Shown here: positions 11,055 through 22,980 of the stretch, piece after piece
How positions within the stretch are numbered: the stretch's first letter is position 1
Layout: each line of letters opens with the position of its first letter
Assembly (NCBI GenBank): GCA_037974965.1
Contig: JBBPFI010000009.1
Coordinates: 1,054,001-1,118,000, forward strand
Source of the DNA: Dacryopinax spathularia
Taxonomy: Eukaryota > Basidiomycota > Dacrymycetes > Dacrymycetales > Dacrymycetaceae
Reading direction: 5' to 3'
DNA length: 64,000 bases
The notes under the pieces: generated by a model
Told to the model about the DNA's origin: nothing
The model's database searches: none
Seen by the model: only the letters and a program-made list of their open reading frames with translations
Position numbers and translations under genes: made by a program

Positions 11055-13859
11055 TTATTTGCCGGCCTTCTTGTTCTTGGCCATCTGTTCGAGCCGAGTC
11101 AGCTCGGTGCCAGAAACAGTTAGTGGTGACAACGTACCAAGTTCAGGGCAGAGCCGGCCTTGAACCACTCGATCTGGCCCTCGTTGAAGGAGTGAGCGAG
11201 TTCGATCTCCTCGGTCGAGCCGTCAGGGTGCTTGATGACACCGATCAGGTTCTTGCCAGGGGCGAAGGACTCGAGGCCCTTGATGGTGATGCGGTCATCG
11301 GGGGTGATCTTGTCGTAGTCGTCGGGGTTAGCGAAGGTGAGAGCAAGCATGCCTTGCTTCTTCAGGTTGGTCTCGTGAATACGGGCGAACGAACGGGTGA
11401 TGATAGCGAGACCGCCGAGGTAACGAGGCTCCAGGGCAGCGTGCTCACGGGAAGAACCCTCGCCGTAGTTGCTGTCACCTAGAACGCAATAATCAGAAAA
11501 TGGTCATCTGCCTGCGGAAGTGTGAAACTCACCGACAACAACCCACTTGATACCATGGTCGCGGTAGTAAGCAGCAGTCTGAGGAACCGGGCCCCACTCG
11601 CCTGTGAGCTGGTTCTTCACGTTGTTGGCCTCGCCGTTGGCAGCATTGATGGCGCCGATCAGGCAGTTCTCTTAAGCGAGCGTTAGCGATACGGTCACTT
11701 TGCATTGAAGAGTGAAACTCACGAGAGATGTTCTGGAGATGACCACGGTACTTCAACCAGGGGCCACCGGCGGAAATGTGATCGGTCGTGCACTTGCCCT
11801 TCACCTTGATAAGAATCGGGAGATCAGTGGGCTGCTTGCCATCCCAAGGCTCGAAGGGCTGCAGGAGCTGGAGACGGTCGCTGTTGGGGTCGATAGCAAC
11901 CTGAACCGAGGCGGCGTCGGAGTGAGGAGGCTGGTAGGTGTTCTGGCCGGGGTCGTAGCCCTTGGGCGGGAGCTCGTTGCCGTTAGGCTCGGCGAACTTG
12001 AACTCCTTGCCGTCAGCGCCCTTCAGGGTGTCGGTAAGAGGGTTGAAGTTGAGAGTACCAGCGAAGGCCATGGCAGTGACGAGATCAGGGGAAGCGACGA
12101 AAGCGTGGGTGGCAGGGTTAGCATCGTTACGGCCGGTGAAGTTACGGTTGTACGAGGTGACGATGGTGTTCTTCTCGCCCTTCTTCACATCACGGCGATC
12201 CCACTGACCAATGCAGGGGCCGCAAGCGTTAGCGAGCACAAGGCCGCCAACATCCTGGAAGGTGTCGATCATGCCGTCACGGTCGATGGTGGCGCGGACT
12301 TGCTCAGAACCGGGGGTGATGGTGAACTTGGACTTGGTCTGGAGGCCATGCTCAGCAGCCTGCTTGACGATGGAGGCGGAACGGGTCATATCCTCGTAGG
12401 ACGAGTTCGTGCAGGAACCGATGAGCGCAACCTTGATCTCCTCAGGCCAGCCGTTCTCCTTAACAGCCTCCTTCAGCTTAGAGATAGGGGTAGCCAGATC
12501 CGGGGTGAAAGGGCCGTTGATATGCGGCTCGAGCTCAGAGAGGTTCTAGATAATTTGGGTCAGCACGATGCGCAACGATATCCGATGGAAATAGAAACAT
12601 ACGATCTCGATCAGCTGATCGTATTCGCAACCCTCATCCGGCTGGAGGTTGTGCTCGAATGATTTAGCGTACTCAGCGATGTTGCCGCGCTTCGTCGCCT
12701 CAAGATAGCTGGCCATGCGGTGGTTGTAAGGGAAGAGCGAAGTCGTGGCACCGATTTCAGCACCCATGTTGCAGATAGTAGCCATACCCGTGCAGGAGAG
12801 GGATTCGACACCAGGACCGTGGTATTCCACGATGGCACCAGTGCCACCCTTGACCGTGAGGATACCCGCGACCTTCAGGATAACATCTAGTCAAATTGCT
12901 GTTAGAGGTCGGTGCGTCACAAGCCAATCACTATGCTTACCCTTAGGAGCGGTCCAGCCGTGAATCTTGCCAGTCAGTTTAACACCAATAACCTTCGGGC
13001 ACTTCAGCTCCCAAGGAAGATCGGCCATGACGTCGACGGCATCGGCACCACCAACACCGCAGGCAACCATGCCGAGACCACCGGCGTTCGGGGTGTGGGA
13101 ATCGGTACCAATCATCAGACCACCGGGGAAGGCGTAGTTCTCGAGGATAATTTGATGAATGATACCGGAGCCAGGCCTCCAGAAGCCAATACCGTACTAG
13201 GAAGACAGGGAAAACATTGAGCATGAACTTCAGGCCGAACGAAAATGTTGAGAACTCACCTTCGAGCAAGCGGTAGCAAGGAAGTCGTAAACCTCCTTGT
13301 TCGTAGCGATGGCACGCTCGAGATCCTTGGGGCCGCCCACCTGAGCCTCAATCAAGTGGTCGCAGTGGACGGTCGTAGGAACGGCAACTTTCGGCATGCC
13401 CGACGACATGAACTGAAGGATGGCCATCTGTGCGGTGGCATCTTGGCAGGCAACACGCTAGAGCGACATACGTCAGCATCCACAATCGCCTCGAGGGAGA
13501 TGATACGTACGTCTGGCCGCAGCTTGAGGTAGGACTTGCCACGCTCAATCTCCTGGTGATGCGGGTCGTCCAGATGTCCGTATAAAATCTTCTCCGAGAG
13601 GGTCAAAGGGCGGTTCAACCTGTTGTGAAACGCATACACACAGGTCAGACAACTTATCCATGGTAAGAAGGGACATGTATGCGTACCGGCTACGGACGAT
13701 AGCCAAGTTGTCCTCAATCCGCTGGTAGTTGATGTAGTTCTCAGGTTCGAGCGGGGACATGGGAACCTTGCGGTCGCCGATTTTTGGTGCGGCCGTTGCC
13801 ATGCCCGAGCGGGCCAGCAAGGCCTTCAGCAGGCGCGTCTTCTGCGCTACGCTGAGCAT
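11055..13859 (-). CDS. ACO1: Aconitate hydratase, mitochondrial
   Basis: Aconitase interconverts citrate and isocitrate in the mitochondrial TCA cycle using a 4Fe-4S cluster. Exons are 13859-13687, 13619-13511, 13457-13260, 13196-12941, 12886-12603, 12545-11723, 11670-11533, 11478-11138 and 11084-11055, giving about 783 residues, the normal length. The N-terminus ([19 protein letters not shown]) is basic and lacks acidic residues, as expected of a matrix presequence. Conserved blocks include [38 protein letters not shown] (first cluster Cys), [13 protein letters not shown] (other two cluster Cys), [31 protein letters not shown] and [19 protein letters not shown]. The last intron is uncertain: a 53-nt form ends at 11085, while a 35-nt form would add six codons from 11102. 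The protein is nearly full identity in motifs to fungal aconitases, and I am confident of function. Confidence 0.97.
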
Positions 13860-15214
13860 GGTTGGAGAGACCAGCGCTCACGGGCACACAAGAGAGGGAG
13901 GGATGGTGGTGGTCAAGACGGAGGAGACGAGAGCCACCTTTAGGATGAGGGATTGAGTAGCAAGCTGTGACGAGGGGCGAACCAGGCCGGGGGGCGACGG
14001 TGATAAGCGGGAGAGGCTGTTGTGAGGTCATACGCGCTATACCGGGCCAGCTCGGAACCTCACGGAACTTTCTTTTCAAGCTCCCCATTGCGTCCGTTCA
14101 CATGTGGGCAAAATCCGCGCTGAAGGATTGGCTCGTTCACTTCTCCGCAAAAAAGCTAGCAATTATAATAAGTTGGCTCTTGCGCTTCAGCGACTAATAG
14201 AGTGTATAAATCAACCTATCTCTTTCCACCGTCAAGTACTGACCCAACCTAGCAACGATGTCGGACACATTGATGTATATTCGGATTTGACCCTCCGCGG
14301 GCTCCCAGTGCGTCGGACGTGTTCTGCCGGACGCGGGCCACGTCTGCTCTCACGACCCTTGCTGGCGTACCAACCGTGTTCGGAGCATACAGGGAGGCTC
14401 CTTCGCTGGCCAAACCCCTGTCCACGTCGTCCAGCTGAGCTCCTCAGCAAGCCAAGCGTGTCTGCAGACCAGCAGAAAACTTTTCGGAGCGCTCGGTATC
14501 GGACCCTGGTCGGCCGTGTACGGGACGGCAGGTACAGCGAGGTCCCTCGTGATGTTTTGCCGGGGCGAGGGTGCAGACCTGCAGACCATTTGCTCGGCCG
14601 ACCTTGGCGATGCTGGGCACTTTCAGACGCGCCTTAGGTGGACGCGCATTAGCAACGCAGAACATTCTGGCGGTCGTCGTACACAAATTTAGGGGAGACA
14701 CGACGTGGAAGAGGTGGATGTCTGTTCCTGACGCCGACGATCAATAATGGAGTGACCGGCAATGCGTCCGACTTGTCCTAGTAAGAGCCGCATACATCGT
14801 GTCCACCAGCACTTGTCGCATATCGGAACCGTTGGGAAAATAACGATGACTAGCTCTGAATACCGAAGAGAACGAACAATCAACCATTCGTTGAAGAACC
14901 GGAGCTTTCGCTTAGGCTTGTGGTCATGTCCAATCTGAAGAAGATCGTTGCGGGAGAAGTACAGGAAACGAATTCCTCAGACGCGCCTTCCGCCGGTGAG
15001 ACGTCACCGCGCGCCGCCGCTCGGCATCCCTAGCATACTCTCATCACCGCTACTACTCACCACATCCCGGACGCCTCACTCGCATACTTTCTCTCAAGTC
15101 TACTACTAGATCAAACCTGTCCGGATAACGGCCTAGAGGCGCTCGAAGCTTTATTATCTCCTCCGTACCTTAAAATACCGTTCTGTCGAAGAAAAACCGA
15201 GGATTGCGGGTGGG
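13860..15214. other. Divergent promoter region, no gene recognised
   Basis: This 1.35-kb gap lies between the divergent starts of ACO1 (13859) and the RING-CH gene (15215), so it should hold both promoters. Open frames inside it have no recognisable domain. A pyrimidine-rich stretch with several ACTAC/CTACT runs lies at about 15035-15115, close to the RING-CH start, and is a plausible leader. Confidence 0.55.
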
Positions 15215-16681
15215 ATGAGCGGCGCTCAATGGCCGCATAGTCGAGTGCCGGATGTCGCTGATCTACGAGTACGCAGTCTCCGTCTACTGCGCCCAGGACA
15301 GGCACTCATGCTTCCTGCAGACACGAGAATGCTGGATATGCAAGGAGGACGAGACCTTCCAGTCACGGGCGATCCGGAAGAAGGAGTCGCCAAGCGCCTG
15401 GATCCATCCGTGCAAATGCACACTAATCGCGCACGAAAGTGTTCGTACATGCGCCCTTTGAATACTTGAACCTGGTCCTGACTTGTCGCATAGTGCTTAT
15501 TGGAGTGGATCGCGAGGACGCAGCAGACGCTCGACCCTCCGCCGGCTTGTCCGCAGTGCAAGACATCGTTCATGATCTCAAGCAAGCGGTCGTGGATGCT
15601 GGACGTCCTGGACTGGTTAGACCAGAGGAGAAACGTGGTGGTACGATGGACGGTGGTCACCGGTGTGCTTTCCATCCATATGCCTGCAGGAAGAATAGCG
15701 CTGATCCAGATCAGGTGTAACCGGCAGCTTCCTTATCCTATGTACGCTATACGGAGCATTCGCCATTAGGCTCGCGGTGGGGAAGGAGATGAGTCGCCTG
15801 ATCCTGGGAGACGGCCCGAGCAAATGGCCAATAGAAGCATGGATCAACCTGCCCTTTGTCCCGCTCGCATTATTGATTTCCGTATGTCGGCGTTTCCTGT
15901 CCGTGTGAGTACGTACTGATCCGGGAAGCAGCAAACCTCCTACGTCGATCGCTACCTTCTTTCCCTCCCTTTCGTGGCCACCATCTACTCTTGGAACCTT
16001 ACCGGCAGCAGAGTAGCGCGAGCCGACTTCCAGATCACGTTCCCTCCCTCTCCTCCACTCCTACTCGCCGTCTTCCCCATCGTAAAGTTCTTCTACTCCA
16101 CTCTCCGACAAGGCGTCATCCATATGCTCATGGACCAGAAGCCGACCCGCCCGCGGGACAGACTCCAACCAGCCGACATCGACGGCGGCCCCGAGCTGCG
16201 GGAACGGGAAGCTTTCGGCCTGCGCGTGCAGCTCGAAGAGCAGAATGGGAACCAGCAGAACTGGGCGCGCGGGGTAGTGCTAAACGGCACAAGCCTGGGA
16301 CAGTGGATTACCTACTCGCTCTCCCTGCCCGTCATCGCTTGGGGTACAGGCCACATCCTCCGCTTCGTGGCGAACTTCTCACCGCGATTGCACGCGTTCC
16401 TTGGCCTCCGCACCCCGACTTCGACTGCGCGACCATTCTGGCGAGCCATGCTGCAGCCGAGCAGCACAACCGGTTTGGGACTGCAAACGGGTCGAAAGAC
16501 GCTAGAAGAGATGGATCCCGTCTGGTGGCGGAACACGGTTGGGCTGTGCCTGTTCATCGTAACGAAGGACTCGCTGGAGCTGCTGCATGCCTGGCTACGA
16601 AGGGAAGAGAGACGGAGTAGGAGGATCGTAAGCCGGGATTTTGCGGGAGTGGACCTGCAGGGGCTGGATCTGATTATCTGA
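15215..16681 (+). CDS. RING-CH (MARCH-type) membrane protein, probable E3 ubiquitin ligase
   Basis: Exons are 15215-15268, 15321-15440, 15494-15662, 15715-15881 and 15932-16681, giving 419 residues. All four introns are 50-53 nt and keep the frame. The RING-CH finger follows a short N-terminus: ECWICKED supplies the first Cys pair, WIHPCKC the second, HESCLLEWI the His-x2-Cys, and ACPQCK the last Cys pair, a complete C4HC3 set. The HESC motif is assembled across the second intron, which begins GTTCGT. About five hydrophobic stretches follow, including SFLILCTLYGAFAIRLAVG, PFVPLALLISQTSYVD, PPLLLAVFPIVKFFY, WITYSLSLPVIAWGTGHIL and NTVGLCLFIVTKDSLELLH. RING-CH proteins transfer ubiquitin to membrane substrates in ER, mitochondrial outer membrane or endosomes. 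A MARCH5-like role is possible but location cannot be told from the sequence. The start at 15215 is the only ATG that joins in phase to the finger exon. Confidence 0.85.
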
Positions 16682-17716
16682 AGTACTGTACAGTCGTTGT
16701 TTGATGCGTAGCGGGACTTGGCTGTAGACCATAATGTTGTCACTCCTCAATCTGTATCATGTACCGCATCTAATCAAATAGTGAAGATCAGCTTGGCAGG
16801 GATCAACATCCCGTACAATCGGCACACTGCGCATCATATCTACAAACACTCATTGTGAAACATGATCATTTGGCCGACAAAGTCGATCTCTCGCCTCCGG
16901 TCGGCCCTGATCGGCATCTGGAGTTCGGCGCCCAAATACTGCAGCTCATCCGCGCAAATCCCGCTTCAGTAACTTGCATGCGGAGAGACCCCTTCCTTTC
17001 GGGCCGGCCGAACGGACACTTCGGCACGTCATGTTCCTCCTCCATCGCGCGCTCGTGTGCCCTCCTTCGGCCGGGACTGCACATCCAGTACAAAGATATG
17101 TTCCATACGCTGGCAGCGAACGAGCAAGGGGTAATCTTCATATCGTCCATATCTAATCGCGAGCCAGCGCGAACACGCCCGAGCGACCGGAGCCTGCAAA
17201 GCGCGGTCAGCGTCATATACATCACATACATCGCCTATCGTCCGGCACATTCCTCCCAGCTCGCAGGAACGCGCTGCCATCCCGATCGAGCGAATACGGA
17301 CGTCTGAGTCTGGGTCCCGAGGTCCGACAGAGCGGTACGAAGCTGTTCAACGTTCCAGTAATCGAGAGTCGCTTTCTCTGCGTTTGGGAACCCTCTGCCC
17401 AGGTCTCAAGCCAACCCTTCTCCCACCCCCACACTTTGGAACCCTTCGCCCACGACTCCGGGACTCCGTCGCATTGCGTCGTCTTTCCCCATCGCGAGCG
17501 GGAGAGGAAGCCAGATCGAAAGCCGCTGCCGGGAAAGGGCTTCTTTGATGGTTGAGGGTCGAGCCGAGGCAGGCCCGGACCTCTTATAGCCCGCGGGTTA
17601 CACATACGTCGGAAGGGGGGAAGGATCGTCTTTCTTCCATTTATGATCTTGCACCGGCGACACGCTATACCTCTTGGACACTTTACGACGGGGCTCCCTG
17701 CTAAGCTGAGCTGAGC
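16682..17716. other. Intergenic, promoter of the ABC transporter gene
   Basis: The gap follows the stop of the RING-CH gene and leads to the start of the ABCC gene on the same strand. No coding signal was found. The right half presumably carries the ABC transporter promoter. Confidence 0.55.
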
Positions 17717-20700
17717 ATGGAGAGTGTGTTATATGCTGTGAGCACGGAGCTGCCTTGGCTACTTTGGGACCAGCATCAGCCATCACGGTATGTGCCAACT
17801 TGGGAAGAGCGCCGCGCGGAGAGTGAGAGCTGATAGACTGCGCGCAGATCACCACTACCCTTCGCGGCGTTCGCCGAGCGAGAAGATCCCCTTGTACCGT
17901 TCGCGATACCCCGCTTGCCCGCTTTCGTTCCCCTCGCCTTATCTGTACTCTCTGCGATAATACTTGGTCTGCAAGCATGGCGGCATTATCGAAGAACGCA
18001 TCGCTCGCCGGAGCGAAAACCTTTGCTCGCCAATGCCGACGAGCCGGAACATGATGAGCTGCTGGAGGAGCTGGACGGGGCACGAATGCGGTGGGCTGTC
18101 GTGGGGATACTACTGCTGCTATGCGCGGTGGGGATGAAGGTGGCGGCTCTGGTGAAGGTGAAGCGGGACCTCGAGGATATCGCTATGCTTGCTGTACTGG
18201 TGCGCTATCCCAGCTCTTGCCCTAGCATATACACTGATCATTTCTTTCCTTCCAGGTCTACACGCTACATCTAGCAACTATACGCCTCAGACCGACCTTC
18301 CTCCGCCCTTGGCTGACCTGGCATATCAACGGCCTCGTGATCCTCTCCTTCCTGACCTGCTTCAGCACCTACATCTTCCCCTCCCTCCTCATCCACCCAC
18401 CGACCACAGGCCGCAGAACGCTACACGACCTCACACTCACCCTCCTCCTCGCCGCCCACATCCTCAGCGTCGGACTGACACCGCGCTTCGCCCGCCCCGT
18501 ACCGGGGTACGAGATCTCACCCGAACAGACTACCCCGCCGATCCACTACTTCTTCACGTATTTGTGGCTTGATCCGCTTGTCCGCCTGGGGTATGCGAGG
18601 AAACTGGAGTTGGAGGACTTGCCGCCCTTGCCGGCGTACGATGATCCTGAGCTGTGGAGGGAGGAAGTGAGATGGGCTAGGCATGGGGAGTGGATGCCCA
18701 AGTGGATGAGGCGCTGGGTGCCGCGCAGAGAAGGGAAAATCAGGCGAACGGTGCGCATATGCACATCTATGCAGTGAACATAACTGATAAGGCGTGTAGC
18801 TGCTCACTGTCATCCTCTGCCTTCGTCGCAACCTCGCTGGCCAGTATCTCTTCGCCCTTGGCATGGCTCTCTTCGACCTCGGCGGGCCAGTAGCGATGAA
18901 TCGCCTCCTGCGGTACCTCGAAGACCCCTCCGCAGCGCTCATCAAGCCCGGCGTCTGGGTCTTCCTAATGTTCGCCATGCCCGTCCTCAAAGGCGCCTGC
19001 TGGCAAGCCTACCTCTTCGTCTCGACCCGTCTGATCGTGCGCATCCGGCTCGCCTTCATCCAAGAGCTGTACGAGGTCTCTCTCCGCGCCAAACTACTCG
19101 CCCGGCCCGCAAGGGAGGAAGACGAGAGTGTTGTGGGGAGGATCAGCAATCTCATGAGCACGGACGTGGAGAATATCTTCGGGGCGAGGGATATCGTGCA
19201 TATCTCTACTACTGCGCCGATCGAGATCACCATCGCCAGCGTATTCCTGTACAACATCATGGGCGTCTCGTCCCTTTTCGGGTTTATGGTCATGCTGGCC
19301 TCCATCCCCCTCCCCGCGTTCCTCACACGACAGCTCACGGCCTGTCAGAGAGAAGTGATGCGGTTCACCGACGCGAGAATGGGCACGATCACCGAGCTCC
19401 TCCAGAGCATAAAGGTGTTCAAGGCGTTCGGATGGGATCCGGTCGTCATTGAGCGCGTGCATGCTGTGCGCGCGAAGGAGCTCGCCAGGATGTGGATGCG
19501 CAATATCTGGTCGGTCGCTATTGCAACTGTGGCCGACTCGACGCCGATGATCACCATGCTCGTTACGTTCTTCTTCGTAAGCCGCTCACGCACCTTCGCA
19601 TATGACTCCAGTGTTGACTGGGTTCTGGTGTAGCACACAGTAGTGATGAAGAACCGCCTGGACAGCAGCACCGCATTCACAGCGATGGCGGTCTTCGAGC
19701 TCCTCCGCCAGCAGTTTGTCTACGCAGGCAACATCGCCCGACTCTGCGCGAACGGCGTCGCCTCCATCGGCCGGCTCAACGCCTTCCTACAAGAACAAGC
19801 CGACCTAGACCGAGAAGACGCTTCCCGCGCGGGCCAAGTGCTCGAGCGTTCCGACGACGCTCCCTGGATCAAAGATGCAACTTTCGAGTGGCCCTCCACA
19901 AGATTCAGGCTGTCAAACATGAACGTCCATTTTGTCAAAGGCGGGCTGAACGTCATCGTCGGTCCTACAGGAAGCGGGAAGAGCTCGCTCCTCCTCGCCC
20001 TCCTGGGAGAAATGCCGGTTGTAGAGGGCCAATTCTGCTTGCCCAGGCTGCCGAGGGGTGTGGCGTACGTTGCGCAGAGTGCTTGGCTCAGGAACGCGAC
20101 GGTTAGGGAGAACATCCTTTTTGGAGCGCCGTTCGAGGAGAAGAGATATCATAGAGTTTTGTTTGCGTGCGGGCTTATTCCGGACTTGAGGTTGCTGGAG
20201 TATGGTGATCAGACTGAGCTGGGCGAAAAGGGTACGTTGTCGTCTACGTGTCACTTGGTTTCTTGATTTTGATGAGTCATAGGCGCTACCCTGTCTGGCG
20301 GTCAACGGGCCCGACTCTCCCTCGCTCGAGCCGTGTACTCATCCGCACATACTGTCTTGCTCGACGACGTCTTCTCCGCTCTTGATGTTCATACCGTCCA
20401 CCATGTCTTCGACAACTGCATCCGCGGCGAAATACTCCAGGATCGCACTGTTATCTTGGTCACACACTTTGAGGATCTGGTCGCCCCTGTCGCTGCATTG
20501 ACTTTACGCATCGTGGATGGTACGATGCACGAGGTCAAGCTCGCCGAATCGGGGCATGACTCGTCAGCCTCTGACGAGACCGCTGTGGACCCAGAGCTAC
20601 CGCCCATCCATTCGATCCTCAACGGCAACCCGAACGCCATCAAGCTTGTCAAAGACGAAGAACGCGCCGTTGGCCGACTTCCCAAGACGATGATCTTCAG

Positions 20701-22819
20701 ATATATGCTGCAGTTCGGCGGTTGGCCGGTATTCATTCTCGCCCTATCCGTGGCATGCGCCACCCAATTTTCGTTCCTCTCCACCACGTTCTGGGTCGCG
20801 CTCTGGACCAACGACCCCGACTCCCCCTCCCGCTTGGGGTACTACTGCGGCGGCTTTGCTGTCGTGCTCGCCATCTATGTGTGTTTCAGCGCGGCCTCCT
20901 CTATCATCCTATACTCCGGCGCGTGGAACGCAGCAAGAAAGATCCACAAACGGGTCGTCGTCGCCGTATTCCGCTCTCCTATCGGCTGGTTCGACACCAA
21001 CCCACTCGGTCGGATCCAGAACCGCTTTTCTCGCGACTTCCTTTCTGTCGACACGCTCATCTTGCCCCTGCTGAAGATGGTCGTCGATAATGCGCTGCGG
21101 GCCGTCTTCCGCCTGGCAGCTATTACGAGCATCCTGCCCGTCTTTGCCGTTCCCGCGATCTTTACGACCTACTTCGCTTACTGGGCCGGAAACCTGTATA
21201 CCGCAACCCAGATGTCCGTCAAGCGGATCGTCGCGGTCGAACAGAGTCCGATCTTCTCCTGCATAGCAGATACATTGCGAGGTGCGGAAACGATACGTGC
21301 CTTCGACGTACAGCAGATGTTCCTCTCGCAGCTCCAGAGTGCCTTGGCACGGCATAGTCGGGCACTCGAAGCGAACTACAACTCCAATCGGTGGTTCTGC
21401 GTTCGGATCGACTGGTCGTCCGGCTCCGTGGCTGTATCCGCGGGTGCTCTCGCTTTGTATATGAGCAACGTCAACCCGAGTCTCGTCGGCTTTTCCCTGA
21501 ACAACGCCGTCGGCATGTCATTGGTGAGCAGCTTGGCATACGCTGAGAGAAAGACCTCTGATGCCCACGATAGACTCTCATGACGCTCCTTCGTGGTCTT
21601 AACGACTTCGAAGTTGAGCTGGTCTCATATCAGAGGTTGATGGAGTATACCGCTCTGAAGACGGAACCTCCACCAACGCCCGAAGGGAAACCTCCAGCTG
21701 GATGGCCGAAGGCTGGAAGGATCGAAGTCCGCAACCTCCGAGTTCGGTACTTCGACGATGCACCAGATGTCCTCAAGCACCTGACCTTCACGGTCGAAGC
21801 GGGCGAGAAGGTCGGCATTGTCGGAAGGACAGGCTCGGGCAAATCCACACTCGCTCTTGCTCTCTTGAGACTTATTCCCAAAGCGGGTGGACAGATACTC
21901 ATCGATGGCGTCGATATCGACACGCTCAATCTGGATGACCTACGACAAAATATATCCCTAATACCCCAAGAACCTCTCTTATTCTCCGGTACAACCCGTA
22001 CCAATCTTGATCCTTTCGGTATGCTACCGATCTGTGCTGATCGAATGCATCATCTGACCGGTCACGTTTTAGACACTCATGACGATGCGGAACTCAACGC
22101 GGCCCTGAACAGCTCTGGCATCATGGAATCTATGCGTCCTTCGCGCTTGCAATCGAGGACGGTATCGAAGATGGACCTGCACTCCCTTTCGGACGAGGAT
22201 GCACCCAAGTCTCCGGAAGGCGAGAAACTCATCTCGCTGGACACGCCTGTAGCAGAAGGCGGCCAAAACTTCTCGCAGGGTACGACAAATCCTGACCCTC
22301 TGTCGTTCCTGGTGCTCATAGTTTGATAGGTCAACGTCAAATACTCGCACTGGCAAGGGCAATTGTACGACGATGCAAGGTGAGTCCTGCGTACTGCTCG
22401 TGTGATATCTCGGTTGATTCAAGCTTCTTTGTGCAGATCTTGCTGCTCGACGAAGCAACCGCCAGTGTCGATAGGGATACCGATGAGAGAATCCAAGCTT
22501 CCCTCCAGGCTGAATTCGGCCACTGCACTATTCTTACTATCGCTCATCGGTAAGACCTTTCGCATCCCTCCGACCCTCATGGCTGATGAGCGTAATTCCG
22601 CAGATTGCGATCTATCATCACGTTCGACAAGGTACTCGTTTTGGATAAGGGCGAGATCAAGGAATTCGATACCGTGAGTGATGTATCCAAATGCATTGGT
22701 ATCCGTTTATTGATGGTGGGCAATAGCCGGCGAATCTTATCAGGAATGGAGGCATTTTTGCAAGCCTGGTGGAGGACAGTGCGGACGCCGATGAACTCAA
22801 GGCACTGGCAGGTGTATAG
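17717..22819 (+). CDS. ABC transporter, ABCC (MRP/Ycf1/Yor1-like) full-length pump
   Basis: Twelve exons: 17717-17787, 17848-18199, 18256-18750, 18800-19576, 19634-20231, 20283-21523, 21574-22018, 22073-22279, 22330-22379, 22437-22549, 22604-22673 and 22727-22819, giving 1503 residues, typical for the subfamily. An N-terminal hydrophobic block of about 4-5 helices (residues 45-240) resembles TMD0. TMD1 follows ([18 protein letters not shown] region, then [13 protein letters not shown]). NBD1 has Walker [10 protein letters not shown], the Q-loop AQSAWLRN, signature [14 protein letters not shown] and Walker [13 protein letters not shown], with Asp in place of the catalytic Glu as usual in ABCC. 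TMD2 holds [22 protein letters not shown]2 has Walker [10 protein letters not shown], signature [14 protein letters not shown], Walker [13 protein letters not shown] and the H-loop TIAHR. The family exports glutathione conjugates, drugs or metals from the cytosol or into the vacuole; the substrate cannot be read here. It converges with the permease gene, 161 bases between stops. Confidence 0.95.
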
Positions 22820-22980
22820 CAGGAGCTGCTTGTTTGTCCGTCTGCAATATGAGTGATTGGATCGGGATAAGGCAGATTATGTAGGTTACTTAGCATAGAA
22901 GGCGTATCGCGCATAGATACGTTTTCGCTATATGCGGGTACTATGGATACATTGTACAAGAGGGAGGAAAATCAATCCTA

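Noticed and set aside
1-14000. Subtelomeric location suggested by sparse genes and WOPR copies
   Set aside because: No telomeric repeat or subtelomeric helicase is seen, and PCT1 and ACO1 are core genes; sparse spacing alone is not enough.
14104-14701. Overlapping frames between ACO1 and the RING-CH gene
   Set aside because: No domain, no splice signals joining them, and all six frames are open in part, as expected of GC-rich non-coding DNA.
15991-16620. Long plus-strand frame in the RING-CH last exon
   Set aside because: It is the out-of-frame shadow of exon 5; the real frame carries membrane helices and joins in phase to the finger.
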